NCBI GenBank assembly: GCA_021234155.1
Contig: JAJEKV010000044.1
Location: 12,773,108 to 12,837,107 of the forward strand
DNA from: Isoetes taiwanensis
Lineage: Eukaryota > Streptophyta > Lycopodiopsida > Isoetales > Isoetaceae
Direction: 5' to 3'
DNA: 64,000 bases
Numbering within the stretch: position 1 is the stretch's first letter; each line of letters begins with the position of its first letter. This document shows, one piece after another, positions 13,330 to 23,480 of this stretch. The position numbers were made by a program, and so were the translations under genes. The notes beneath the pieces were generated by a model. The model saw only the letters and a list, made by a program, of their open reading frames with translations. It was not told where the DNA came from and did not search any database.

Positions 13330-15641
13330 CTTCCATTTGATTAGCCCCATTACTTTGTTGTCCTCGGTGTATAAGTTCTTTGCTAAAGCTTTTGCTCGGA
13401 AGCTTTGTGGCGGCTTACCGAGTCCATCTCTTCCCACGGTGGGTTTCTTGCCTCACGGCCGGTGTATCTTGAATAATGTGGCGGCAGCATATGAGGGTCT
13501 CTATTGGGCTAGAATGCATGGTTACCCCATTGTAAACTTGAAGCTGGATTTTGCAAAAGCATATGACAAAGACTTGTTGGTGGAGTTTCACGAGCGGTGC
13601 CTTTTACGTCTTGGTTTTGGTGCCGGATATAGCAGATGTTATGAAACTTCATTATACCTTTCGTTCTTCAGTTCTTTTCAAGGAGAACCATTAACATTTT
13701 TTTGGTGGGGCGTGGCATTCGCTGTGGGGGCTGTCCTTTTACCGCCGCTTTTACAATTATGGCGTAGAGATTCTTTCGGGCCTTCTCTCTTCTGCGATCG
13801 CGGGAAGGCATCCCGCATGGTCTTCCCATGAATAATGGTTCACAACAGATCAGAATCAATATGCGGATGCCACTTTCTTGTTCTTAATGGTGATGAGCGA
13901 GAATTTGGAATGAATAGCGTTTCCTTGTTGGGGCGGTTTTCTCTTTTTCCCGGTATCTTTGTGGGGTGGCAAAAGTGTATTCTTTGGGGCCCTAGACTCT
14001 CGGTCAGCGTCTTACGTGGTTGCATTTCCATGGAAGGTTCTTCCTCATAGGAAGGCAACTAAGCTTCTAGGCATTCGGTTGGTATACACCTCTCATCGGA
14101 GACGCGTGGGATGTCATTATTAAGGGGTTGGAACGCATTTGTTCCGGTGGTCCGCGGCTAAGTTATCCATGGCTGGTGCGTTGTAACTATGGCAAAGTCG
14201 GGCCTGAGTTGTACACATGTCTACATGGCATCCATCTTCGGGCACCCTTGAACAAAGATGCGGCTCATTGTTAAATGCCGTCCGGGAACTTCATCCGGGG
14301 TGGCGAAGAAGGAGCTGATGTTAAAGTTAGTTTGGCGGGGGTGCATTATGCCTAAACTTTGTGGGGGCTGGGGATGATTCACTTTCTTCTCGAGCAAGGT
14401 GTTGATTTCTAAGTTCATATGGCGGATTCTCAATAATGCTGATAATTCTCAGTGTCTGCGTCTGTGATGTGCATTTCCTTTGGCTCTCCATCCATTAAGC
14501 CCTCTCTTCCCATGGGCAATATTCTATCCGCTTTCTCCATATCCTAATGCATCTCCTTTCCTCAAGGGGTTGCTAGGCGCTTGGGAGATGCGCACTTTGT
14601 TTTGGTTCCATCCAATGGCCCACCACGGATCCTACTGACCCGGTTGTTGGTGGATCCCTTTGGGTGGCGGCCAAGCGATTGTCCCCGGTCTCTTACGTCC
14701 ATCCATTGACGCAACATCGGTGGCGAGCAGCAGGTGTGCTCACGGTATCTGCATGGTATAATGAGACAAGATTGTTGACGTGGAGTGAGTTCAAATTGAA
14801 GTTCCTTCTCCTTCATTGGGACCGGGGCATTTGGGGAAAGTATTGCTACACTTCCTCCACATCCACAAGGCGTGGCTCCCCGGTGTTAAGGAAGAGCACC
14901 GGTGCACTTTCGATGTATGTGGTCTGCTTCATCACGAGGTGTTGCCTCCATGCCAAAGTGGCCTTTAGTTATCCCCGAGCCTCATCGTAAAGCAGTCTGG
15001 CGATGGGTATGGGATAAATTGCTTCATCCTAAGCTATCCATTTTATGGTGACAGATCACTCATAGATGCGTGCGGGTAAACACTGTTGTTCATCGATTTC
15101 GTCCAGAAGTCTCTGTGATCTGCCCTCTTGCACGCAGAGGGATGAGACAATTGAGCCTTGCTTTTTCTTGTGTCACCATGTTCGACTTGCTTGGGTCCCA
15201 TTGGCCGACGAGTCTTTTCCATTGTGACTTGAATAGCCCGGCGGGTCCTATTCTCGGTCTATCCTAGTTCTTGATAAGTTGGCAAAGAGGGCTTTCCACT
15301 TAGCATCTGCTTGGATCATCTGGTCCATCTGGAAGAGACGAAATCTCCTCATCTTTAAGGGACAGCTCTTTTTAGATACGCAAGTGCTTAGCGATGCCCG
15401 TAGTCACATTGTGAAGGCGTACAAGTGTTCTACCTTAAAGGTTGACATCAAAAGTGTCATTTTCACACCTACTCATAGCAAACAGTTGTGCTCATGGTGA
15501 TTTGTGTTCTCTGCTTTTCTATGTTATGTATGTGGTGGGTAGTGTTGCTCTAGTGGATATCTTCTCCACTGGGTTTTGAGTCCCCCATGTACTCTTTGTA
15601 TTCTTTTGATTAATAAAGGTCCACGTTCATCAAAAAAAAAA
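13330..15641 (+). pseudogene. LINE C: reverse transcriptase to C-terminal zf-RVT region and A tail, 5' truncated
   Basis: Third LINE, an L1-like plant element. 13337-13831 reads SPITLLSSVYKFFAKAFARK and VNLKLDFAKAYDKDLL (RT motif A). Near 13855 the sequence gives QYADATFLFL, so the second catalytic Asp of YADD is Ala. About 14990-15070 reads WRWVWDKLLHPKLSILW, typical of the zf-RVT domain. 15279-15500 gives ASAWIIWSIWKRRNLLIFKG, the usual LINE C-terminus. An AATAAA-like TTAATAAAG at 15611 and the A run at 15633-15641 mark the 3' end. Frameshifts are frequent. The endonuclease and ORF1 are missing, so the copy is 5' truncated, as is common for LINEs. Confidence 0.85.
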
Positions 15642-16031
15642 TGCGTTTTGTCTAGATTGCTTTAATTTGTTTACTCTTGAAGTTTGTCTAGAGTTACCAC
15701 TTGCTTGGCCACCCCGATGTTCATGCAATTTATGCAGTAGCAGATTTGGTAACAATTTATATAACATGCAAGTCTAGCCACATCTTTGTAATACAAACAA
15801 CCCAAATATTTGTTCATAAATTTAAAATTCTATGTTTAAGCAAGGAAAACATAATCAGTTGCAGGAAATAATTTAAGAAAATAGACATAATTAGTTGAAA
15901 AAGTCCTTACAAAAAAAACATTTAGCTGAAAACTTCTTCACAAAGAAACATCTTGCTTAACATAAGGTCGTATCTTACGGCCTCTCTAAATCTTAGAAAT
16001 TTCTTGAAAATTTTGGTTCTAATCATGCTCA
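15642..16031. other. AT-rich spacer, no gene
   Basis: AT-rich sequence between LINE C and direct repeat A. Nothing coding or structured is seen. Confidence 0.6.
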
Positions 16032-17456
16032 TATTGTAAGCTTAAATTATAGTAAGAATGCCAATTGCAAAATATTGGGACAACACACATGGACCGGATT
16101 ACAATTAAATCAAATTGGTGCATGTGTATATTTGTGGTTGTGGATTTTGTATCCATTACTTGGTGCAAGGTGCATTGCTTTATAAACAATAAGCTAACTA
16201 GAATGTAAGTCAAATGCATGATATTGTCAAGTATGTACCTTCGAGCAATTAGATATACACTATTACAAAACGTGGGTTTACAAGGGCATGTAACAGGGGC
16301 TTGGTTCTATCACTAACAGGTTTCCAACATTGCCTAGGTTGACAAGGGTAGAAAAATTTGGTCAAAGTGATACAATAATAGTAGCAACACTACAAAAATG
16401 GCATTATTAGTGTTCAACTTCATAACAATCCCACCACACTCACATATTATATTTCAACATTAGTGTTTCATTACAATATTTTGAACACGTAGCTATAATC
16501 TTTATGTATATCGAGGATGATGACTCCAACTCATCATTTACTGATTAAGCAGCCACCTTATGTCCAACCTCATAAAGAGTTATATACTTTGACTATAGTT
16601 ATAGCCTTACCTTAAAACATGCTCAGATTAACACTTTACTCACTCAGATTTGCTATGAACAAGCACCAGCCAAAGCTAAAAAGGACGCATGCAATAGTAT
16701 CTAACATGAAGGAGCTAGGTTTCTTTTAAAACATGTTAAAGCTTTGAAAAGTTTTTGTTATAATAAAATGTTACAAAAGTTGGATTATTATGCACGCTTT
16801 TCACATTGCCGCCAAAACATTTATAGGCCGAACTTATATGTCCAGCAACGCTGGGCACTGTTACTAGTTTTATATCTATTTTTATAGCCCAATATCGGAC
16901 GTCTCTATCTATTCATTATTCATTTTAAAATATGTTCTTTGCCAAAAATCTTCTCTACTCCATCGATTATTACTTTTTCTTCGTCCCAATCCTCCGCCAC
17001 ATTTTCAAGCAAAGTAGCACATGCCTGCTGCAATGGCAGGGACTCTTTGGTCCACCTGTCTAGACTGTGATTTTACTTGATCGTCCAACAGCGGGAAACA
17101 ATATATGTTGTGATGGAGACTACAAGATCCTGCTACAAGAGGAGCGACAAAAACAAGAAATTAAAATTTCTCTGAATCTTCTAACGTGTTAAGCTTATCC
17201 ATGTTATGTATATAATTCTATGGTGTCGTATCAGGAAAATTGCATATTAGAGTAAAGTCATACTTTTTCGCATATGACATAGACACGATAGAAATGCTTG
17301 TCTTAATGGCAAAAGTAACTTTCAGTGCATTGTTTCTATACACAAAGTATTATTGTTCAAAGCATTAAAGTATTTTTTTCAGAAGTATTAAATATTATCC
17401 TGAAAGTGTCATATTTTGACAAGATTCAAAGTGTCAACATTATTATTGGAACGAGC
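16032..17456 (+). repeat. Direct repeat A (about 1.4 kb), left border of the 16-25 kb cassette
   Basis: Matches 23481-24879 in the same orientation over the full length, with scattered substitutions and small indels; for example 17401-17420 is absent from copy B. Both copies carry CCTTCGAGCAATTAGATATA, CACTATTACAAAACGTGG and AACACTACAAAAATGGCATT, and both end at GGAACGAGC. AT-rich, no coding capacity. A long-terminal-repeat role is possible from the spacing and orientation, but the borders are not a clean TG...CA and no primer-binding site follows 17456. Confidence 0.85.
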
Positions 17457-17537
17457 ACTCCTTAAAAGTGTCAGCAGTGTCATCAAAGTGTCAGCAGAAG
17501 GTATGACAAGCAGCACTCCTTAGAGATAGGCAACAGC

Positions 17538-17762
17538 ATGATTGAAAATCCAGGGCAGGTGCCAATGCCTGCAGATGTAGTGCCTTACGATACCAGAACA
17601 AAGAAGGTAATCATGTGGAGCAAGCTGGAGGACTTCATCGAGAATCCAGACATACATTTCATGATAATAGATGGCCAGCATTCAATAGAGGCCCAGAAGG
17701 TTCTGATCAGGAAGGCACAGAATACTGGAAATCAGTTGTTCTATAAGTTGTATTCATCGTAA
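17538..17762 (+). pseudogene. DGQH/ParB-like fragment (74 aa)
   Basis: Short open frame from the ATG at 17538. Its core, residues about 42-54, reads MIIDGQHSIEAQK. An Ile/Val-Asp-Gly-Gln-His followed by an Ala-x-Lys helix resembles the ParB/DGQHR nuclease-type fold, in which this motif sits in the active-site region. Upstream residues WSKLEDFIENPDIHF fit the strand before it. The frame stops at 17762, 140 bp before a large palindrome, and the next coding-like DNA starts at 18303 on the same strand, so this may be the first exon or N-terminal piece of the methyltransferase-like gene. The family call is tentative. Confidence 0.35.
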
Positions 17763-17894
17763 ACCGCCGGTTCTCGGCTGCTCAACAACACCGGGCCGAG
17801 CTAGCGAAATAAAAAGCGACTCCTCGAATGACATGGAAAAACTTTCCTATACAAAAAGGTAATTCTCTTCCCTCAATTTTTGTTTTCGTATTTG

Positions 17895-18210
17895 CAAATC
17901 GCGTGGCGCATTTTCATATTGGAATGCAAATCGCGTCAGGCGCGATTTGCCTACTCTGAAGAGCAAAGGCTTCCTGGAATGGTAGTCGTTTCTCTTCAAA
18001 TAAGCAAATCGCGCATGATCCGATTTCATATCAGAATGCAAATTGCGCCACGCGCGACTTGCATTCTGATATGAAATCGCGCCAGGCGCGATTTCCTTAT
18101 TTGAGGAGAAACGGCTACCATTCTAGGAAGCCTTTTCTCTTCAGAGTAGGCAAATCGCGCCTGGCGCCTGGTGCGATTTGCTTTCCAATATGAAATCGCG
18201 CCTGCAAATC
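17895..18210. repeat. Palindrome of about 315 bp with GC-rich AAATCGCGCC ends
   Basis: Left and right halves are near-perfect reverse complements around about 18046. Left 17940-18010 (CTACTCTGAAGAGCAAAGGC, then TTCTCTTCAAATAAGCAAAT) matches right 18085-18160 inverted. Farther out, CATATTGGAATGCAAATCGCG on the left mirrors the right half at 18181-18200. The centre carries AAATTGCGCCACGCGCGACTT. A third, directly oriented partial copy of the arm runs from 18208 to about 18300. Single strands of this region should fold into a long hairpin. Confidence 0.85.
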
Positions 18211-18302
18211 GCGCCAGCGATTTGCTTATTTGAGGAGATACGGCTAGCATTCAGTGCAACCGTTTCTCCACAGAGTAGATAAATCGCGCCTGGCGTGATT
18301 TT

Positions 18303-20420
18303 AAACTTGAAGGATTGTTTGAATCCACGATTACTGGAGCTAACAAAGTTGTTCTTTGCAGTCCCTATATAGAACAAATTCGACATGCTCGAAACCAGTG
18401 GTTTGAATATGGGAAGCCAATGCCGACCCGGCAGGGGCCGACCCAAAAGCGAATTCAATTCTTTGGAAAGGACGCTTTGTCAGACTATAATACAGGACAA
18501 AACTAAGAGCTCCAGATCAAAGAAAAAAAAAGGAGATGAAAAGGGAGATGCTTCCGAAGTACAAACTGTACCCAAGGATGCCTACAAGATAATTTTCTCT
18601 TCAGATCTGGTATGGGAGAAATGGAATGAATTCTGAGATGCCTACGTGGAGAAGAAGTTGCCAGATTCACAAGGCAGATTTCCTCCTGTTGACACATCAA
18701 TTTTTGATATCCATATAACAGAGATGAGGAAGGCCAGGGATTGGACGATGAAGAACTGATCTCAGTTCTAGACAAGTTAATCAGAAAGGAAATCCTTTAC
18801 AAGAAAACCTCAGCAACAAAGGACAGGGAATCATTTGAAGATGCATGCGACCAACTGAAAAATATTAGAGTGCTCAAGAAGGCAGTTGGGGAGGAATTAC
18901 AAAGGCTTACAGGGGACTGGTCGTTGTCGGAGCTAGGACTCATGCAAAAATACAACATCTCCAACGACGACCTGAAGAAGTATGTCTTTTGGTCCAAAGA
19001 CTTTGTCAGGCAGCAAAAGTTGAAGAACGTTGCAAACCTTAAAGGGGTTCACATGAAAGTTGCATCCGACTTGAAAAGAAAAGTCGCGTTGGTGAAGAGA
19101 CCCCGGAGACGGAATCCACGTTCTTTTATCAAGTGTCCACTGGTTTCAAGTGTGCATTGCCAGAAGTGGGTGCAAGTCCCCATGATATCACACTATGCAT
19201 GCTTGATAGCCGAGGCACCAGATGGTCGCTTGAAGACTATAATACGTTCTTCAACATATGCAGTGGTTGCACGACGAAAATGAATTACACAATTGTCATT
19301 ATATGTCCCTCCGACATGTCCTATGCATATGCTCTAACTGCTGCAAATGACTTAGAATGCGTCAAAGTCATACGATAGGCGATCCTCATAGATGAAAACA
19401 AGGACAGTGACTTTAGCACAGCAAGTAAAATTTCTCATGTGCTTATCATTATGATAGCCATGATGGATGATAAGGAATATGAAAGGCTTAAGGGAAAACC
19501 AGATGGAGACAAACTTGCATAGCAGTGCTATCAGCTAGATGAACGCGTCCTGCGAAACATTCTTCTATCTGGAGCAAGAAGATAAGGGGAAGGGTATCAA
19601 GGTCGTGGAAGAGCTAGAGGAAGAAGAGGAAGAAGAGGAAAAAAACCAGGCCGACCCCGTTCTTGTGGAGCACATTAAGTATGAGCTTCTAACGTCACAT
19701 AGGGGGAAGCTAAACAAGAACGGGTTCTCTATGGACCTTTTTCATTATCTCATTGAAGCATTTTGCCCATTGGGGACAACTTGCTGGGAGCTTCACGTTG
19801 GAGGTTACATCGGTAGGGAAGCTTTGAAGTTAGCAAGGAAATGCCAGAGCGTCGTCTCCGATGATCGAGCCAAAAATTTCTTGGACCTCTTCTTTGAGAA
19901 AGTACTAGAGGAAGCACCTAGTGGACCAATCGGCAGTGCAAAAAGCAAAGCTTCTACCTCTAAGGCCGAAATACCTGCAGATTTGGCTAAAGAACGGGAG
20001 GCTATGAGACAGCTCATGGTTGGCAACATCATGGATGACAACGAAGAGCACACAGTGGTCCCAGTACCTGTCGACATGCCTGTAAACATCTTTGACGGTG
20101 AAAATATAGGACAGGAAGAAAATAACAAGGATGATGATAATAACAAGGATGATGATGAAGGAGATTCCAAATCTGAAAGCTCTAGCCAGGTTAGCGTAAA
20201 GAGTAATGAACTATCAAGCATAGTTCAAACTGTACAGATCTCAACCGATGTGGTTGGTGCTTCTAGCAGACCGGAGACAACTCAGAATAAGGACGCAACA
20301 GAAGAAGACACCACGGAAATTGATGAAGAAGAAAGGTATTGTGACAATGTTCGTTTTCTTTTGATGTCCATGCATTTTACAAACGACAAGCATATAGAAA
20401 TCGCGCCTGGCGCGATTTAG
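18303..20420 (+). pseudogene. Possible N4/N6-type DNA methyltransferase, frameshifted
   Basis: A plus-strand coding-like stretch in several frames. 18303-18506 gives CSPYIEQIRHARNQWFEYGK. 18480-18740 continues in other frames (DAYKIIFSSDLVWEKWNEF). 18741-19140 is open and Lys/Glu-rich. Near 19165-19230 PHDITLCMLDSRGTRWS sits where a beta-class methyltransferase would carry the DPPY motif; if so, the catalytic box is destroyed. 19539-20420 is open for 293 aa: a Glu run, then CWELHVGGYIGREALKLARKC, resembling the FxGxG SAM-binding motif, then an Asp/Asn/Ser-rich tail. Motif IV before motif I is the beta-class order. Its final residues and stop are encoded by a GC-rich palindrome at 20398-20418. 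Frameshifts make it non-functional as read. Family identity is inferred and needs a profile search. Confidence 0.4.
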
Positions 20421-20492
20421 TGTTTCCTTGACTTCCATATTTTTGGTTTTTGTTGACTTGCATCATTAATGAAATTGCGTCTGGCGCATTTT
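20398..20492. repeat. Two AAATCGCGCC-type palindromes
   Basis: 20398-20418 is a near-perfect 21-base palindrome, AAATCGCGCC-T-GGCGCGATTT, also supplying the stop of the preceding ORF. 20472-20492 is a decayed copy. The same motif forms the building block of the 17.9-18.3 kb palindrome. Confidence 0.8.
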
Positions 20493-20536
20493 CTTGTTCC
20501 ATTTCTTTCATCTCATACGTTATTGTTTGCATTACA

Positions 20537-21159
20537 GACATGATTCGGCTTCCCCAAAAATACTGGTCTTTGATTTGAATGGTGTGCTATGTAGAACGTT
20601 ACCTAAAGCAATGTTTGATAAATCATGGTATGCGCAACAACCATTTGAGACGCGTACAAATATGTTTACCCGTGCCCTTATCTGAAGGAGTTGTTGGACC
20701 AGGCCTTCAGTCTGTTTCGTTGTGCAATTTGGTCATCTATGAAGCATAGAAATATACAGGAAGTTTTAAAAGTAGTGCCGAGGTTGGGCGTCCATCTGGG
20801 ATCAAAGCAAATGCGCTTCATTCACAAACCCTAAAGAACCGACAGGTAAAAAGATATTTGTGAAATGCTTGCGCAACATGATGGATGCCCTAGGTGTTGA
20901 AGAAAAGGAAGGCATGATCATGGTTGATGATGACGCCCTAAAGTGTTGCTTCAATCAGTCACAGTCATTAAATCCGCCATCCTATCATCCTGATATGTTT
21001 GGCCAAGATGACTTCCTGCTTCGTTTTGTCAGTGTCTTGCAAGAAATAGCTTCAGGGAAAACGGTCGAAGAGATACAAACACTATACCTGCTACTTGATC
21101 GGACAGGGGAAATTGACAGGGACCTTGAGAAAATCGTTCTAGAAAGGGAACTCTTTTGA
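20537..21159 (+). pseudogene. FCP1-like (NLI-interacting factor) HAD phosphatase fragment, broken
   Basis: After an acceptor-like TTGTTTGCATTACAG the frame reads SPKILVFDLNGVLCRTL. This is HAD motif I in the DLNG form, common in plant FCP1-like proteins, where the usual second Asp is Asn. ETRTNMFTRALI follows before a stop at 20685. About 170 bp later 20860-21159 is open for 99 aa: FVKCLRNMMDALGVEEKEG, then IMVDDDALKCCFNQ (HAD motif III/IV-like, with acidic DDD), then PPSYHPDMFGQDDFLLRFV, the usual C-terminal part. The middle is frameshifted. The family would dephosphorylate proteins such as the RNA polymerase II CTD; this copy is not intact. It follows the methyltransferase-like relic on the same strand. 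Confidence 0.6.
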
Positions 21160-21423
21160 TATATATGTATACCGGAAATACACTTTCCATAAAAGTTTTG
21201 AATATGAAATATACTTTACACCAAAGGTTTTGAAAATATATTGTGCTCTTGTAGCAGCATTATTGGTTCTGTGTACGTATTGTATTATTATATTATGTGT
21301 ATGGTTTGCTATATACTTGCAATAACTTGTATGTATATACCGTCAATAATTTAGGTGTGTATAAATATATACGCATGAAATTGCCAAACCATCGGCTTCG
21401 GCCTCCGCCTGCTTCTTTTTATT

Positions 21424-21645
21424 ATGGCACATTCTATTACCTGCAAGATGAACCATGAGGACCTCTGCAGATGTCACCCGCTAGAAATAGAACTTGAGGA
21501 CTGGCTGACTGTCGTTGCTATGAATCCCGTCCGCTTCTATCCTGATCCCTTTGATGTTGTAATCCATCTTCTATAGAATCCAGAGCATGGTTTGTTCATG
21601 ATCGAGAGGATCTCAGGAGCGCCTGTCGACGATGAATCGGAATAG
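21424..21645 (+). CDS. Small ORF with one in-frame TAG, unrecognised
   Basis: The ATG at 21424 opens 50 codons (starting MAHSITCKMNHEDLCRCHPL) that end in TAG at 21574-21576. The same frame then runs 22 more codons to TAG at 21643-21645. Contains CKMNHEDLCRCH, a Cys/His cluster that could hint at metal binding. It follows the HAD relic on the same strand, inside the repeat-bounded cassette. No family recognised; it may be chance or the tail of a captured gene. Confidence 0.25.
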
Positions 21646-21690
21646 TTTTTGAAGTTTATGTTCCATTATAATGCTATATTTATGCCAATA

Positions 21691-21711
21691 AAATCGCGCT
21701 ACGCGCGATTT
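21691..21711. repeat. AAATCGCGC palindrome, third dispersed copy
   Basis: AAATCGCGCTACGCGCGATTT is a near-perfect 21-base palindrome of the same family as 20398-20418. A half-site, GGCGCGATTTTGG, lies near 21994. Confidence 0.75.
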
Positions 21712-23480
21712 GAACCACAAAAAGCTCTGTTTTGTAGCAACTTGCTTGTCGTTATTTATTCGTAAAGCACTAAAATTTCAATCTATAGATTTCGTTGTCG
21801 TTTGTGATGGTACGAAATAATAAGCAATTTCCCACTTTTTATATTGCCAACATTCTGTCATAATATTGGTGATTTGCATCGAATATTTGAATGCCTTTCC
21901 ATTTCAACACAAAATGCATCTTCCTAGCCCGAAAATGAACTCAGTGCAAAAGTGTGGTTAATTCAATATAATGGTCAATAAAAGGCTTATACGGCGCGAT
22001 TTTGGAATAGACATAATCCCAATTTAATTGAATGATGGTTAAACCTTAGTATTAAGTTTGAAGTAAATTGGCAAGGAATGCTTTCGGCATCAAGGGAACA
22101 AATCAATCCAAAACCTTGCAAAAATTATATCAGAAAGCACCTTGATATGCCAATCTCTATGCCTTCACATGTGCGAAGCTATAGCTGGCAAAACACAGCG
22201 AAACAGGAAGATTAATTAAGAAAAAACTAAAACCTCAAGAAAAATCATTCTTGAAGGCAATCTGTAACAGCGGCAGATTGGCGTACAAATTGAAGTAGAG
22301 GGGCTTGAGCTCACGATTAGAAATAGGCATTGAGAATTGCTCCAACATGCCATCAAAATTAACAAAAGACTTTCTAGCCCTGCAGAGTTTGATCAGCTCC
22401 TGTGCCAGAAGATTTAAACCAAAGAACCTTAAAACAGAAAAGAAAATTTACGATATATTCTTAAACATCCATGGCAGACTGCTTTAGCATATCAATAGAC
22501 TTAAGCAATATTTTCGAATCTTTGGCCTGGATCTGGATAATCTCTGCCATAGAAGTTTCTGCAGAAACAACTCTTCACGCTTCTCCCTTCTATTGGATGA
22601 GTGTGCTGGCAGTCTGTTCCTGTTAATTTCGGCTATAGCCAGGTAACCAGAGCCTGGCAAAAGCTCCGATCCGTCAGAACGAACTCCGGCAGAGTTATCT
22701 GTGACCGGTGGAGGATGGGGCATTAGGAGGACCAAAAAAGTGTTTGGCTGTAGTGAAGGCTATGGATTCTTCCAAAACGTCCTGCCCTAGCTCCCGACCC
22801 TATATTTTTCAAGAATGCGACCCTCTATCATCTCTTTTATATGCCGGAACTTGGCATGGCTGCTACCTCAGAAATGCCCCCTTTTATTGTATGCTGCAAA
22901 ATGTTGGTTTGATGGTCTCCAAAGGAAGACAGAACCGAAATGGTCAGCTTGGCTATCTCTGGGTCTTAGTTTATTTAGGGTTCTCCTGCTACAGACATAA
23001 ACTAAATCGATTTTGAAGATAGATCATCCAAGTATTTAGCTCCTCAAAGATCTGTGAGATTGACGATTTTTCAAGCATTGGAATGAACCGAAGCCTAAAT
23101 CGGCATTTTGGATCAGCAAATCACGGCCGACTTGGGGGAAATGGTTTTCTGGCAGCTAAAATTAGAGGAAATGGTATGAATTACATGCAGTACAGGGTGG
23201 ATAATCTGACAAATGAGCTAGAAGAGGGGATTTTTCCAGAGAGAAGAACGCCCAGATCGGATTTAAGTCAGATGACAGTTCCAATTAGGCGTTCTTTAAT
23301 CAAAATCAGCAGATTATTCAAGCAAAGCCTGACCTGGACAGAGAAGATGCAGTTTTGCAAATGACAAGGTCTTTTTCATCGCCTCTCTCCACTTCATTAA
23401 GACCTTCATTAAGACCTCCACGTGTCGCCCTTAAATTTTTTGCTGGGGAAAAAATAATAACATCAAACAGAAATGGGGAT
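21712..23480. other. Cassette right interior, no recognised gene
   Basis: AT-rich at first, then about 22300-23370 of more balanced composition with ORFs of 60-102 aa on both strands (for example 22484-22735 minus, 22708-23016 plus, 23083-23364 plus). None has a familiar motif. Between 23440 and 23480 lies GCTGGGGAAAAAATAATAAC, which could pass for a weak polypurine tract next to repeat B. Confidence 0.4.

Noticed and set aside
16255-16400. CACTATTACAAAACG and CACTACAAAAATGG as CACTA element ends
   Set aside because: Both occur inside the directly repeated 1.4-kb segments and no matching inverted end was found at a sensible distance.
17847-18458. ORFs on both strands with ...SRQARFAYSEE-like repeats
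   Set aside because: They are translations of the palindrome modules; similarity between strands follows from the inverted repeat.
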